A DNA stretch of 64,000 nucleotides from Candidatus Enterococcus moelleringii (GCF_017377575.1 NZ_JAFREM010000018.1:124001-188000), one strand, 5' to 3'. Counted from the stretch's first letter, positions 51,718 to 61,189 are shown. The notes: generated by a model from the letters alone, not told the origin. Program-made: numbers and translations.

Positions 51718-52866
51718 ATGGCAAGATCTGGAGACAATTTATCAAAACGGGTGGACGGTCGTTGGGAAGGCCGTTATATCAAAGGCCGTAAGCCCAATGG
51801 CCGAATCATCTACGGCTCCATTTATCATCGCAAATACCATGAAGCCAAACGCCTGCTCTTTGAAGCCAAGCTGGCCCATCGTGAGAACTATCTCGACTAT
51901 GGCAAGCACCGTACCTCAAGTCAGCCTGTCAACGAGTGGTTCCTTAATTGGTTGGAAATTAAACGAACGCAAGTAAAACCAACTACCTTGGAAAGCTACG
52001 AAAGCAAAGCACTCAATCATATTTATCCCTTTTTTATGGATCATCTGCTTTCCGATCTCACTGAAGAGCTGATTCAGGAATGGGTGGAAGACCTAACAGA
52101 TCAGCTGAGTATCAACTCGGTACATGCCGTTTTTCGTGTCTTTAAGCAAGGGATCAAGCTGGCTTTTGATAAGAATCTAATCCATCAAAACCCTGCCAAA
52201 GCCGTTCAATTGCCTAAAAGCGTCGAGGGCACCGTCTGCTCCTTCTCTCAAAGTGATCAAAGTCTGATTGAAGAATTTTGCCTGACGCCAAAGGAATTGC
52301 CGATCATCATCGCACTGGATACCGGAATGCGGATCAGCGAAATCATGGGACTGCAATGGCAGGATATCAATTGGAAAAACCGCACGATTCACATACAGAA
52401 AATCGTGCAGCGGATCAAGGTAGGCAAGAAGACCCAGCTGGTCCTGCAAACACCTAAGACCAAGGCCAGCAGACGGATGATTCCACTGACCCAACGGCTC
52501 TATCAGCTGCTCCAGCAGCAGAAAGAAACAGCGGAAAGCAGCTTTGTCTTTGCCGGAAAGAGCGGGCAACCGATCGATCCTCGTACAGTTCGCTACCGTT
52601 TCGAACAAGTAAAGAAGAAAAGCGGGATCGAGAATCTGCCTTTCCATGCGCTGCGGCATACCTTTGCTACGCGTTGTCTGGAAGCAGGCATCAATGTGAC
52701 CACCTTGAGCGAGCTCTTGGGACACAGCTCGGTCAAGATGACCTTGGACATTTACACCAACTCATTTTTAAGTGAAAAACGCAAGGCCATTCAGCAGCTG
52801 GAAATCATTAATGAGAGCACACAAAAAAATCCCCATCATCGTCAGAAAGCCGTCAACAGCCGCTAA
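51718..52866 (+). CDS. Tyrosine-type site-specific recombinase/integrase
   Basis: A 382-residue tyrosine recombinase. N-terminal arm-binding-type domain (YIKGRKPNGRIIYGSIYHRKY), a SAM-like core-binding domain (about 70-165) and a catalytic domain with R205, H310, R313, H336 and nucleophile Y346 all present. ATG 51718 follows AAAGGAAG; an earlier TTG at 51649 is less likely. It is not accompanied by an excisionase or conjugation genes. It lies between inverted repeats, directly upstream of the WxL operon. Confidence 0.9.
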   Translation: MARSGDNLSKRVDGRWEGRYIKGRKPNGRIIYGSIYHRKYHEAKRLLFEAKLAHRENYLDYGKHRTSSQPVNEWFLNWLEIKRTQVKPTTLESYESKALNHIYPFFMDHLLSDLTEELIQEWVEDLTDQLSINSVHAVFRVFKQGIKLAFDKNLIHQNPAKAVQLPKSVEGTVCSFSQSDQSLIEEFCLTPKELPIIIALDTGMRISEIMGLQWQDINWKNRTIHIQKIVQRIKVGKKTQLVLQTPKTKASRRMIPLTQRLYQLLQQQKETAESSFVFAGKSGQPIDPRTVRYRFEQVKKKSGIENLPFHALRHTFATRCLEAGINVTTLSELLGHSSVKMTLDIYTNSFLSEKRKAIQQLEIINESTQKNPHHRQKAVNSR

Positions 52867-52889
52867 ACCCCTTGCGGCACAAGGGCTCA

Positions 52890-52912
52890 GGAACCTTTCC
52901 TGTTCTAACTAA
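52890..52912. repeat. Right inverted repeat flanking the integrase
   Basis: GGAACCTTT followed by CCTGTTCTAACTAA (52899-52912). The 14-mer is the exact complement of the left repeat at 51407-51420, and GGAAC/GTTCC extends the match with a small length difference. Confidence 0.7.
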
Positions 52913-52991
52913 TACTGGGAAAAAATAATACGATTTGCGGGTGAAACGTAGAACCATCTATTCTCCATTATATCAGAAAGACATTATTTTG

Positions 52992-53019
52992 CTAAATCAG
53001 AAGGCTTTCTTCTGTTTAG
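52992..53019. promoter_or_regulatory. Inverted repeat before the WxL operon
   Basis: Arms CTAAATCAGAAG and CTTCTGTTTAG around GCTTT, 28 bp before the first WxL gene start. It may be an operator or a leader hairpin. Confidence 0.5.
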
Positions 53020-53046
53020 AATATAAAAAAAAGGGAGAGTTTTATT

Positions 53047-53697
53047 ATGAAGAGTTTGAAAGGAAAAATGCTAGTTAGTTTGGCTAGCGTTGCGATGTTA
53101 GGTGGGATTGTTGTTGGGAGTACACAGGCGTTTGCGGCATTTCCAGATACAGCTGTGAAAGTGAAATTTAATGCGGATTTAACACCTCCGACAACTGACC
53201 CAACAGCCTTAGAATTAAGAGCTATTCCAACACACGCAGACTTCGGAAGTATGGAAGTTGGCGCGGGTCATACAGCAAGTGCTACTGTACAAGGTTCTGG
53301 ATATGTTAAAGTACATGATGGTCGTGCAGCAGGGCAAGCATGGGAAGTAACTGCTGCAGCTTCAACTTTAGTAAGCGGATCAGATGTAATTGACGATGCA
53401 GAGATCACAATCAATTCGGCAGCTCCTGTACTAGATTGGACAGCTGGAACTAACCCTACAGATCCAGGAACATTAGGTTCAGCAACAACGGCAGTGACTG
53501 TAGCCCGTCCTGGAACAGTACTTACTACCGATGGCACAACTAAAGCCTTTGCAAATACCACTTCTAGTGACACACAAGGTTTTGCAATTCCAGTAGACGG
53601 TATGGATATCATGGTTCCAGATGCACCTACAAGCTATGCAAACAAAGAGTTTAGCGGAACAATTACATGGACTTTGAACAATACAATTATGCAATAA
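53047..53697 (+). CDS. Small WxL domain surface protein
   Basis: A signal peptide (about 1-31, cleavage after AFA) is followed by a single WxL domain. The C-terminal W-T-L (ITWTLNNT) is kept; the first motif reads W-E-V. WxL proteins bind peptidoglycan non-covalently and with DUF916 proteins form cell-surface complexes in enterococci and lactobacilli. RBS AAGGGAGAG. First gene of the cluster. A strong hairpin follows it, so it is probably made in larger amounts than the downstream proteins. Confidence 0.9.
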   Translation: MKSLKGKMLVSLASVAMLGGIVVGSTQAFAAFPDTAVKVKFNADLTPPTTDPTALELRAIPTHADFGSMEVGAGHTASATVQGSGYVKVHDGRAAGQAWEVTAAASTLVSGSDVIDDAEITINSAAPVLDWTAGTNPTDPGTLGSATTAVTVARPGTVLTTDGTTKAFANTTSSDTQGFAIPVDGMDIMVPDAPTSYANKEFSGTITWTLNNTIMQ

Positions 53698-53709
53698 AAG
53701 AAATCATTC

Positions 53710-53745
53710 AATGAGAGAAGAGAAGTTCGATTCTCTTCTCTCATT
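53710..53745 (+). terminator. Strong hairpin after the first WxL gene (attenuator)
   Basis: Perfect 15-bp arms AATGAGAGAAGAGAA and TTCTCTTCTCTCATT around a 6-base loop. Only a weak T run follows, so it likely protects the upstream mRNA or causes partial termination. Confidence 0.7.
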
Positions 53746-53764
53746 TAGTTAAGGAGCTAGTCTA

Positions 53765-54868
53765 ATGAATAAGTCGGTGAAAGAAACTATCAAAAAAAGC
53801 TGTTTTTCTTTAATAGTTCACTCTTTCTGTCTTCTTTCTCTGTTGTCACCAGTTTTTCTTCTGTCTGAAGTCGCTCATGGTGAAGATTCTTCCGTCATTG
53901 GAGAAAAGAAAATTGATCAAGAGGAAAAACAAACAGACATTGGATTTACAGTAGAACCTGTTCTGCCTAGTACCCAGGTGGATGAATCAAAAAGCTACTA
54001 TTATATAGCAGTAAAACCTGGTGAAGAACAAACCCTTACGTTGAAGGTCAGAAGTACTATGAAAGACCCTCGCAAGGTAACAATTAAGGTGAGCGATGCA
54101 TTTACGAATAAAGATGGCGTAATGGACTACGACGGAACGGATGTTAAGCGGGATGAAACATTGGTGGATTCGCTAGAAGATATTTCAACTGTCTCTGAAG
54201 AAGAAGTTACAGTAGAAAAACTTGAAACTAAAGAAGTTACCATTACGATCAAACCGCCGGAACAATCTTTTTCTGGAGTAAAAATTGCTGCTATCTGTGC
54301 CACCAGCAGCGAGTCAGAAGAAAAACAATCTGGCATTTCATCTGCTTTTGGTTACCGATTAGGTTTAATGATTACCGAGGACGAAGAAATTGACTACGCA
54401 GACGGCAGCTCCCTTAACTTATTACAAGTCAAACCCACCGTCCACCAAGGCAAACGAGTGATCCAAGCTCGGCTGCAAAATCCTGAGCCGAAGATTTTGA
54501 AAAAATTGAAGGTTGAAACCAAGCTGCGTAGAAAAGGTGAGCAGGAAGTCTTGAGAAAACGAACAACCAATGATATGCGTATGGCTCCAAATTCTCAATT
54601 CGACTTTGCTACCAACTGGGGCCTCGATCCCATCGAACCCGGCACCTACACATTATCGGTTAAAGCGGATTCAGGAGAAAACACTTGGGCATGGGAGGAA
54701 GAATTTACGATTGGTGAAGAGGAAGCCAAGAAAATCAATGAACAAGCGACCTACACCATCACTTACCCAACATGGGTACCAATCGTGGTTGTTTTGCTTG
54801 GCGTAGTGATCATCATCAATATCGGTAGTCTTTACGTACGCCGAAAGAAATGGACCACACCAAAATAA
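53765..54868 (+). CDS. DUF916/DUF3324 protein (WxL peptidoglycan- and host-binding domains)
   Basis: Signal peptide (about 1-40), DUF916 domain (about 57-175, WxL_PGBD), DUF3324 domain (about 180-330, WxL_HBD) and a C-terminal membrane helix (about 336-357) with RRKKW tail. These proteins anchor WxL proteins at the wall-membrane interface and may bind host ligands. RBS AAGGAG. Second gene of the WxL operon. Confidence 0.9.
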   Translation: MNKSVKETIKKSCFSLIVHSFCLLSLLSPVFLLSEVAHGEDSSVIGEKKIDQEEKQTDIGFTVEPVLPSTQVDESKSYYYIAVKPGEEQTLTLKVRSTMKDPRKVTIKVSDAFTNKDGVMDYDGTDVKRDETLVDSLEDISTVSEEEVTVEKLETKEVTITIKPPEQSFSGVKIAAICATSSESEEKQSGISSAFGYRLGLMITEDEEIDYADGSSLNLLQVKPTVHQGKRVIQARLQNPEPKILKKLKVETKLRRKGEQEVLRKRTTNDMRMAPNSQFDFATNWGLDPIEPGTYTLSVKADSGENTWAWEEEFTIGEEEAKKINEQATYTITYPTWVPIVVVLLGVVIIINIGSLYVRRKKWTTPK

Positions 54869-54892
54869 GTTCATAGGAAGGAAGGTAAACCT

Positions 54893-55276
54893 ATGAAAAA
54901 AAGAACGAAACAATTCTTATGTTTGACATTGTGCTGTACAAGTCTGTTGACGACACTTCCCCTGAAAGCCGATGCTCAGACAACGAATGTTTCCGTAACT
55001 TTTACAGAAGCCAAGGAAGTACCGAAAACGCCGGTAAATCCTACGGCACCAAATGGCGAACTACCTATTACTGGGGAAGTTCCCAGCGGTGAAGAAGTCG
55101 TTTACCGTCAAAGCGGCTGGTCAGGCACAGGCACCGATCGAAAACGCCTGCCTACCACCAACGATCAATACAATCAAGTCCTAACCCAACTCGGGTATCT
55201 CGTATCACTGGCTTGGTTGTTCTTTTTCATCTTAGGCAAAAGAAAGGAGCAGAAAATACGTGAAGACCATGAGTAA
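54893..55276 (+). CDS. Small LPxTG-like surface protein of the WxL cluster
   Basis: A 127-residue protein with signal peptide (about 1-29), a proline-rich stretch and LPITGE at 57-62. A second motif, LPTTN (86-90), is followed by a membrane helix (about 97-115) and KRKEQK, the usual place of a sortase signal. The LPITGE motif has no adjacent helix. Such short LPxTG-like proteins accompany WxL operons. Its end overlaps the next gene by 17 bp. Confidence 0.8.
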   Translation: MKKRTKQFLCLTLCCTSLLTTLPLKADAQTTNVSVTFTEAKEVPKTPVNPTAPNGELPITGEVPSGEEVVYRQSGWSGTGTDRKRLPTTNDQYNQVLTQLGYLVSLAWLFFFILGKRKEQKIREDHE

Positions 55277-58200
55277 AAAATTCATCACCGCATGTTTGAC
55301 CGCGCTCTTAGTCGCCAGCGTAGCGCTCCCTTCAATTGCAGCAGCGGTGACCGTTTCGTCCACCGAAGAATCAAGCACGGCCGAAACCCAAACCACTGCA
55401 TCAAGTGAACTGCCAACAGTAGCATCTTCTATACCCGAACCAGAAACAGTTACTTCCGAATCCATTGAAGAAGTGGAAGAAGAAGTACCGACTGTTGAAG
55501 AAGAAATTGTAGAAGAAGACTACGACCAGCGAGAACTAACCGAGGAAGAAGACGAAACTGGTCATCCTTTTTTGACGTTCGAAGAAAAAAAGGTTAAAAA
55601 AGAGTTTTCCATTAAAGGACAGCTGCAAGCAGTTATTAATGAAGAAAACGAAATGACTACCCAAACAAAATTGACCGCATTGATTCTGCAAAGAAGAAAA
55701 GATGATGGTGATTGGGAAGAACGGAAGGCTTTTGAGGTTAGTGAAGAAGGACAAGTGATCAGTACTGATGCCTATAACTTCGATTATGACGAAAATGAAT
55801 CAGAAGCAGGCACCTATGATTACCGACTTGCGGCTGATTATTCGATTGAAAGTCAGCAAGAATCTGTCACAAGAGTTGCTAAGCATAAAGGTCATTACAG
55901 TTTAGGTCAAGTAGTAGTGGAAGAAGTGCAAACCAGTTCTTTTCAGATTCCGAGGAACCTGAATGAAATGGGGACGATGAGTGGTATTGCTCCATTTGCG
56001 AGTTGGACGAATCCTAATACTGGGGGCTTTGTAACTATCAATGCAAGTGAAACAAGTTTGACGCTTTCGCTTCGCTACACGTATTCTCATTTCAGCTATA
56101 CTGGATTCTACGCGATTATCAGTGATAATAAAGATTTCGTTTGGCAAAATAGATGGGACGGGACTAACCAGAATGCTCTCTTTCCAACAGGTGAATTTGA
56201 TCAAGTGTGGAAGAGGGCTACGATAAGAAAAGAAATAGGTGGTGATCGCGAAGGTACAACGAATACATTACGCGTAACTGATGAAGTTATTGCTACCAAT
56301 TTGACACCTGGAAAAACATATTATGTTTGGCTATTTGATAAAGTTCAATTGATGGAAGGAGGATTTGATGGCGGAAGATTTCAAATAACTCCCGGTCCAC
56401 CTCCAGCTGATTCTCCCGCACAGTCGCGAGGGGTACTGAAGCCTTATTATGCTAAGACGAAGATGCCGTTAAGTTTCAAACCGGTCAAAGATGATAACTT
56501 CGCCTGGGCAATATCTCAGGAGCCTAAACAAATTTGGGTGAATGGCGATCAGTACTATGGAGATGTTCACACTGACCCTGGAATAGTACAAGCTAAAACT
56601 AGTACCACAAACTGGGATACAAAATTAAGTACTTTAGGGCACAATACTGGTACAGGTACTGAGCAGAACAAACAATATCATAACGGAACTGTAGTCGACA
56701 ACTTAATTCCTGGAACCTTTTACCAGGTTCGAGTAGGTCTCAAAGATGCTAACGGTAAATATGTGTATAAATACGACTACGACGCTAAGACAGTCGTTTC
56801 CCTAACAGCTAACCCTACAGTTACCCAAACGGATACCACTGCAAAAATCACTGGAGAATATGAAGCAGCAACTGAACATCCGGATAGTGTTGTCCAGATA
56901 ATGGTTGGTGACACAGTAATAGGTACCAATAAAACCCCTCAAGTACCATACTGGTACACTGGATACACGGTTAACAAAGGATCAGGGAAAGGAACAGTAT
57001 CGTTTGTCATTAACGGATTGAACCCAAAAACGGAGTACACTATTTCGTATGCAGTGAGAAATAGCAGTAATCAATTGTCAAATGTAGTAACTACTCAAAA
57101 GTTTAAAACGAATGCTGTGCCGTTATCTTATCCTGAAGCGCCCCAGGGGGAAGAGGGAGAAAGCAACGATTGGGCTAGAGCTTGGACAATCAACCATGAA
57201 CCGACAAAACTTTGGGCGAATAACGGAACGTACTTTGGAGAAGCCCACGCAGATGACGGAATAGTACAAGTTAAGACTAGTGATACAGGCTGGACTACGA
57301 GAATTCATGATTTAGAACACCAAACTGGTACAGGTACTGAACAAAATCCAAAAAAATACGGTGGAGATGGAATGGAAATCACTGGTCTTTATCCCGGAAC
57401 AATTTATCAAGTCCGAGTAGGGCTTAAGGATGCTACCACTGGTCAACCAGTGTATAACACATATACTGGTAGGCGTAGTCGTACCGTTGTTTCTCTAGAT
57501 GCGGATCCTACTATTACCAAAGCGCATAACACTGCGAGTATTACTGGAGACTATAAAGCAGCAACTGAACATCCTTATGATAATACTAAGGAGAATTATG
57601 CCCAGATCACAGTTAATGGAATACAAATAGGCACCAGTGAAACTCCTCAAGTGCCATACTACTACACTGACTACGACGTTAATAAAAGGGATAGAAAAGT
57701 ATCATTTAACATTAAAGGGCTAAGACCTAGCACCAATTACAAGATCAAATATGCAGTGAGAAATAGCAGTGGATATCTCTCGAATATACAGACAGCTGAA
57801 TTTGATACAGATGCGGCACCGTTAGCTTTAAAGAAACCTACAATTTCCAATGTAAATATCGACTCCTCTAACAATGTGAAAGCAACACTGGATCAAACTG
57901 GATATACTGGTGGGATATCTACAACTGTGGATGACGGACTAGTATTTTTACGTAAAGGGGAGAATGGTACTGAAGAGCAAGTCCAAAACAAAAGGGTGAC
58001 TCATGGCACTGATCAAACTGAAGGATCTTATGCGATAGGAGGTCTTGTATTAGATGGTCTTGCAGCTGGAACTCTCTATCAAGCAAGGGTGAAAATTCCA
58101 GATGCAAATGGCACACTTGTACCGTCGGAGTGGAGTAAACAATTTGCAACACCCAATCGAATAGGGGGAATATGGCCTGGTAGACCTAATAACCATATTC

Positions 58201-59855
58201 CTCAGCATGCTAATGATGCTAAGTTACAGATAGGAAGTGGCTATGAATTCACACAAGGAGCCGCTGCACTGCCATTAGTGGATAATCTTGCTAATGTTCG
58301 TGTTCAGATAAGAGAAAGAGGAGGGGCTTTTGTAACAGTCACTGCAACACCAAATGCGGATGGCGTGTATCTTTCCGATTTTGTTCTAACTGAAGCTGCA
58401 AACGGAGGTAAGCTTGTTAATGTGAACATCAATAATTTGAAGACTAAAACCGACTATCAGGTTAAGTGGCAGGTAAAGAATGAAGGCGGTTGGTCCAATG
58501 AAGCAGCTTTGCACAATGCTGTCGGCGAGTGGACTACAACAGCAGGTCAAAAAGTAGAATTCATTCAGGCACCAAATTATAATCAAGCGGACGGCAATCC
58601 AAACTCTATTGAGGTGAAGTCTGATAAATACATTAGTTCCGGTGAATTCCTTAATGATCCTCCTACCGCATCTTTTATTGCTAAAACAAAGAACATCCAA
58701 TCTGTGATTGATGGCTTGGGAATCACGAACAATGCAATTAGCGGTTACGATATCAGTGGCGGAACAAGCGTGTCCTTGATACCAGGCAGTAAATACGAAG
58801 GTTGGTGGAGTGTAAAAGGTTATGCTGGAAAATATGTAGCTAATGGTACAAGTGAACACAATCAATTCGTGTTCGAATCAGCAAAAAGTGTTTTTTACAC
58901 AAAAAATGAACTTCGAACACCTACTGTTGCGACACCTATTCCAGCTTCTCGCTATAATGCTTCTGCCGAAATCAGTGGTAAGTATACAGCTGGTGGTACA
59001 GATGGTCCAGTAGCTCAAGAAACCGGAGACCCTTCACATCCTCATAGTGTGAAAGTTGAAATTACCGATAATGCAACTGACTATTCTTTAAATGGAGAAG
59101 GTGGTTCTTGGCAAGAAGTTACTACGACTTCTGCAGGACCGAAGCTAGAATCTGCTGCCTCAATTGATACGGCCAACAAGAAAATCAATTTTAAAATTGT
59201 TGGACTTGAAGAAGGTAAAGAATATTTTGTTCGCTATCGAGTAATGAATGGACCAGCATCTGGATCACCAGGTTCTAGTGATATGGGATGGACGAAATTA
59301 GATGTAGCAGCAAGAACTCGCTTCACCACCGACACTCGCTCAAACAACATCTACTTCGTTAAAAGACCGCAGGAGTTCAATTTCGGTGTGATTGATATTC
59401 CCGAAAATAACAACGTGTTTAACAGCTTGTCCCATAGTGCTTCAGACAATTTCGACATTGAATTAGAAAATGTTGGAGTAACTAGCGAATGGAAGTTTCT
59501 TGCTAAATTTAACCCATTAGAAAAAGATGGATCTACTGAAACCATATCAGGTGCTAAGATAACTCTAAACAAAAAGCTTTGGAAAGCTACTCCAGTAAAT
59601 GGTGGTTGGTCTACTCCGACTGATGAAAGCAGCTTGTTTGTTGCTGATCCGTTGAGTTCGACGATTGAAATTAATTCTGATGCCGCTAGTTCGAAAGAAT
59701 TGTTTGTAGTTCCTAACGGTGGTCAAGGAAACGAGAAATACACGTATGAGATTGATCCTAACTCTGTGAAGTTGAATCTCCTAGCCAATTCTGGTGAAAG
59801 AGGCCAACTGTACAAAGGACAAATGCAATGGATAGTTGATTTAGGAACACCATAA
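55260..59855 (+). CDS. Giant WxL domain surface protein with repeated FnIII-like modules
   Basis: A 1531-residue secreted protein: signal peptide (1-28), Ser/Thr/Glu-rich region (about 30-105), several beta-rich modules, and a C-terminal WxL domain (about 1360-1531, with degenerate W-K-F and W-I-V motifs). Two long internal repeats of about 215 residues lie near 411-620 and 636-850; both include IVQxKTS, TGTGTEQN, PGTxYQVRVGLKDA, GxYxAATEHP and TPQVPY. GTG start at 55260 fits RBS AAAGGAG; ATG 55269 is the alternative. Probably an adhesin-like partner of the DUF916 protein. Confidence 0.9.
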   Translation: MKTMSKKFITACLTALLVASVALPSIAAAVTVSSTEESSTAETQTTASSELPTVASSIPEPETVTSESIEEVEEEVPTVEEEIVEEDYDQRELTEEEDETGHPFLTFEEKKVKKEFSIKGQLQAVINEENEMTTQTKLTALILQRRKDDGDWEERKAFEVSEEGQVISTDAYNFDYDENESEAGTYDYRLAADYSIESQQESVTRVAKHKGHYSLGQVVVEEVQTSSFQIPRNLNEMGTMSGIAPFASWTNPNTGGFVTINASETSLTLSLRYTYSHFSYTGFYAIISDNKDFVWQNRWDGTNQNALFPTGEFDQVWKRATIRKEIGGDREGTTNTLRVTDEVIATNLTPGKTYYVWLFDKVQLMEGGFDGGRFQITPGPPPADSPAQSRGVLKPYYAKTKMPLSFKPVKDDNFAWAISQEPKQIWVNGDQYYGDVHTDPGIVQAKTSTTNWDTKLSTLGHNTGTGTEQNKQYHNGTVVDNLIPGTFYQVRVGLKDANGKYVYKYDYDAKTVVSLTANPTVTQTDTTAKITGEYEAATEHPDSVVQIMVGDTVIGTNKTPQVPYWYTGYTVNKGSGKGTVSFVINGLNPKTEYTISYAVRNSSNQLSNVVTTQKFKTNAVPLSYPEAPQGEEGESNDWARAWTINHEPTKLWANNGTYFGEAHADDGIVQVKTSDTGWTTRIHDLEHQTGTGTEQNPKKYGGDGMEITGLYPGTIYQVRVGLKDATTGQPVYNTYTGRRSRTVVSLDADPTITKAHNTASITGDYKAATEHPYDNTKENYAQITVNGIQIGTSETPQVPYYYTDYDVNKRDRKVSFNIKGLRPSTNYKIKYAVRNSSGYLSNIQTAEFDTDAAPLALKKPTISNVNIDSSNNVKATLDQTGYTGGISTTVDDGLVFLRKGENGTEEQVQNKRVTHGTDQTEGSYAIGGLVLDGLAAGTLYQARVKIPDANGTLVPSEWSKQFATPNRIGGIWPGRPNNHIPQHANDAKLQIGSGYEFTQGAAALPLVDNLANVRVQIRERGGAFVTVTATPNADGVYLSDFVLTEAANGGKLVNVNINNLKTKTDYQVKWQVKNEGGWSNEAALHNAVGEWTTTAGQKVEFIQAPNYNQADGNPNSIEVKSDKYISSGEFLNDPPTASFIAKTKNIQSVIDGLGITNNAISGYDISGGTSVSLIPGSKYEGWWSVKGYAGKYVANGTSEHNQFVFESAKSVFYTKNELRTPTVATPIPASRYNASAEISGKYTAGGTDGPVAQETGDPSHPHSVKVEITDNATDYSLNGEGGSWQEVTTTSAGPKLESAASIDTANKKINFKIVGLEEGKEYFVRYRVMNGPASGSPGSSDMGWTKLDVAARTRFTTDTRSNNIYFVKRPQEFNFGVIDIPENNNVFNSLSHSASDNFDIELENVGVTSEWKFLAKFNPLEKDGSTETISGAKITLNKKLWKATPVNGGWSTPTDESSLFVADPLSSTIEINSDAASSKELFVVPNGGQGNEKYTYEIDPNSVKLNLLANSGERGQLYKGQMQWIVDLGTP

Positions 59856-59864
59856 GCAACAGGT

Positions 59865-59892
59865 GAGAAGGATGCTTTCGGGCATCCTTCTC
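59865..59892 (+). terminator. Hairpin after the giant WxL gene
   Basis: Arms GAGAAGGATGC and GCATCCTTCTC around a 6-base loop, without a long T run. The operon may continue through it. Confidence 0.6.
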
Positions 59893-59916
59893 CATTAATA
59901 GAAAGTAGGGAAACAT

Positions 59917-60150
59917 ATGGAACGTTATGGTTGGATGATTATTCTAGCGGTCATCGCCGCAATTGCTTTGATCGCTTTCTTTTTCTTCTTGTTTGGCGAT
60001 ATGGAGAAAATCAAAACCTTGAATAAACCGAAGTGGCAGTATTTACTAAATGTTTCGTTGTTTGTCATTGCGGCAGTCTGCCTGGTTTTGGCGGTCTATC
60101 TGTACTTTGACATTCAAGAACAAATTCGTTTATTAGAAAATATGGCGTAA
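59917..60150 (+). CDS. Small two-helix membrane protein
   Basis: A 77-residue protein with two membrane helices (about 7-27 and 45-66). RBS GTAGGGAAA. It sits at the end of the WxL operon and before its regulator. The family was not recognised. Confidence 0.7.
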   Translation: MERYGWMIILAVIAAIALIAFFFFLFGDMEKIKTLNKPKWQYLLNVSLFVIAAVCLVLAVYLYFDIQEQIRLLENMA

Positions 60151-60169
60151 TGCAGAAAAGGAGAAAATC

Positions 60170-60892
60170 ATGCAAGTATTGGTATTAACTCATAACATTT
60201 TGTCAGAAGAACCGCTGCAAAGGAAATTGCAGAGCTTGAATCATGAAGTACTTTGTTCCTCAAAAATGCTGGAGCTTCTGCAGCAAGCAATCGACAGCAA
60301 TTTTGCCTGCTACTTTTATCAGGTGGTGATTCTTAGCGAAAATCTGACTAACAAGGAAGTGCTGGACCTGTTGCCAAGGTTAGAAAAAGCCAACAGTGTG
60401 GTAATGCGCAAGGTGAACAGTATTCCTGATTTAGCGGAAAAGGAAATGCTGGAAAATCATGGCATCGTTGGCTGGGTAACACCGGATATTTCCACTGATG
60501 TGTTGCGAGAATTATTAGCCGAAAACGTGCGCCCTTTCAGAGAACATCACAAGGTGATTGCCTTCCCTATCAACACCGAAGATACTTCACAGGGTACATA
60601 CGCGCAGCTTTATCGCACGTTTTCCAAGACCGAAAAGAAAGTGTTTGAAAAACTGTACAGTGCCGAAGGACGAATTGTTTCCCGCGAGGAATTTTGCCAA
60701 TATCTGTGGAAAGATGAAACCACCAATTCCCATTTATCCCAATTATCCGTGCTGATCAAAAATGTGCGCCGGAAAATTAGCAATTGGGGACTGCCGGAAG
60801 AAATGGTCGTGACCATTTGGGGTCAGGGCTATCGATTTGCTCCAGGTTTTTACGAGTATTGCCCAGAGGACAGCATTGAACGAGCAAATTGA
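60170..60892 (+). CDS. Winged-helix regulator with receiver-like N-terminus
   Basis: The C-terminal OmpR/PhoB-type winged helix (about 140-230: KTEKKVFEKLYSAEGRIVSR, SHLSQLSVLIKNVRRKI, IWGQGYRFA) is clear. The N-terminal 115 residues have a receiver-like pattern but no obvious phospho-acceptor Asp. Such proteins occur at WxL clusters and are thought to control them. RBS AAAGGAGAAAA. No kinase is adjacent. Confidence 0.8.
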   Translation: MQVLVLTHNILSEEPLQRKLQSLNHEVLCSSKMLELLQQAIDSNFACYFYQVVILSENLTNKEVLDLLPRLEKANSVVMRKVNSIPDLAEKEMLENHGIVGWVTPDISTDVLRELLAENVRPFREHHKVIAFPINTEDTSQGTYAQLYRTFSKTEKKVFEKLYSAEGRIVSREEFCQYLWKDETTNSHLSQLSVLIKNVRRKISNWGLPEEMVVTIWGQGYRFAPGFYEYCPEDSIERAN

Positions 60893-61025
60893 AGTGTTAA
60901 TAAAACCAATTCCCTGTTGTAAGATTAGGTCGCTAATTTTATGGCAGGTATTTTTGTTCGCCTTTTTTTCTCGCTGGTTTCGAGTTGTTGCCGGATGTGT
61001 GTTCCTTTACAATAGAAGAAAAAAT

Positions 61026-61072
61026 GAAACCCCTAGCTAATTCTTAGTCTGCAGAATTAGCTAGGGGTTTTA
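61026..61072 (+). terminator. Terminator of the WxL region
   Basis: Arms AACCCCTAGCTAATTCT and AGAATTAGCTAGGGGTT with an 8-base loop, followed by Ts. Confidence 0.85.
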
Positions 61073-61189
61073 AGCACGCCAAGGACGCTGATCTTTTAGT
61101 CTTTATGATTTCTTTATGTTTGGCTTAAAGATTATTAACGGGAACTAAGATAAAGTGTAAGTAACAAAAGAAAACAAGGAGTTCATAAG

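Noticed and set aside
51718-52866. Prophage or integrative conjugative element
   Set aside because: Apart from the recombinase there is no phage structural gene, relaxase, coupling protein or excisionase in the window.
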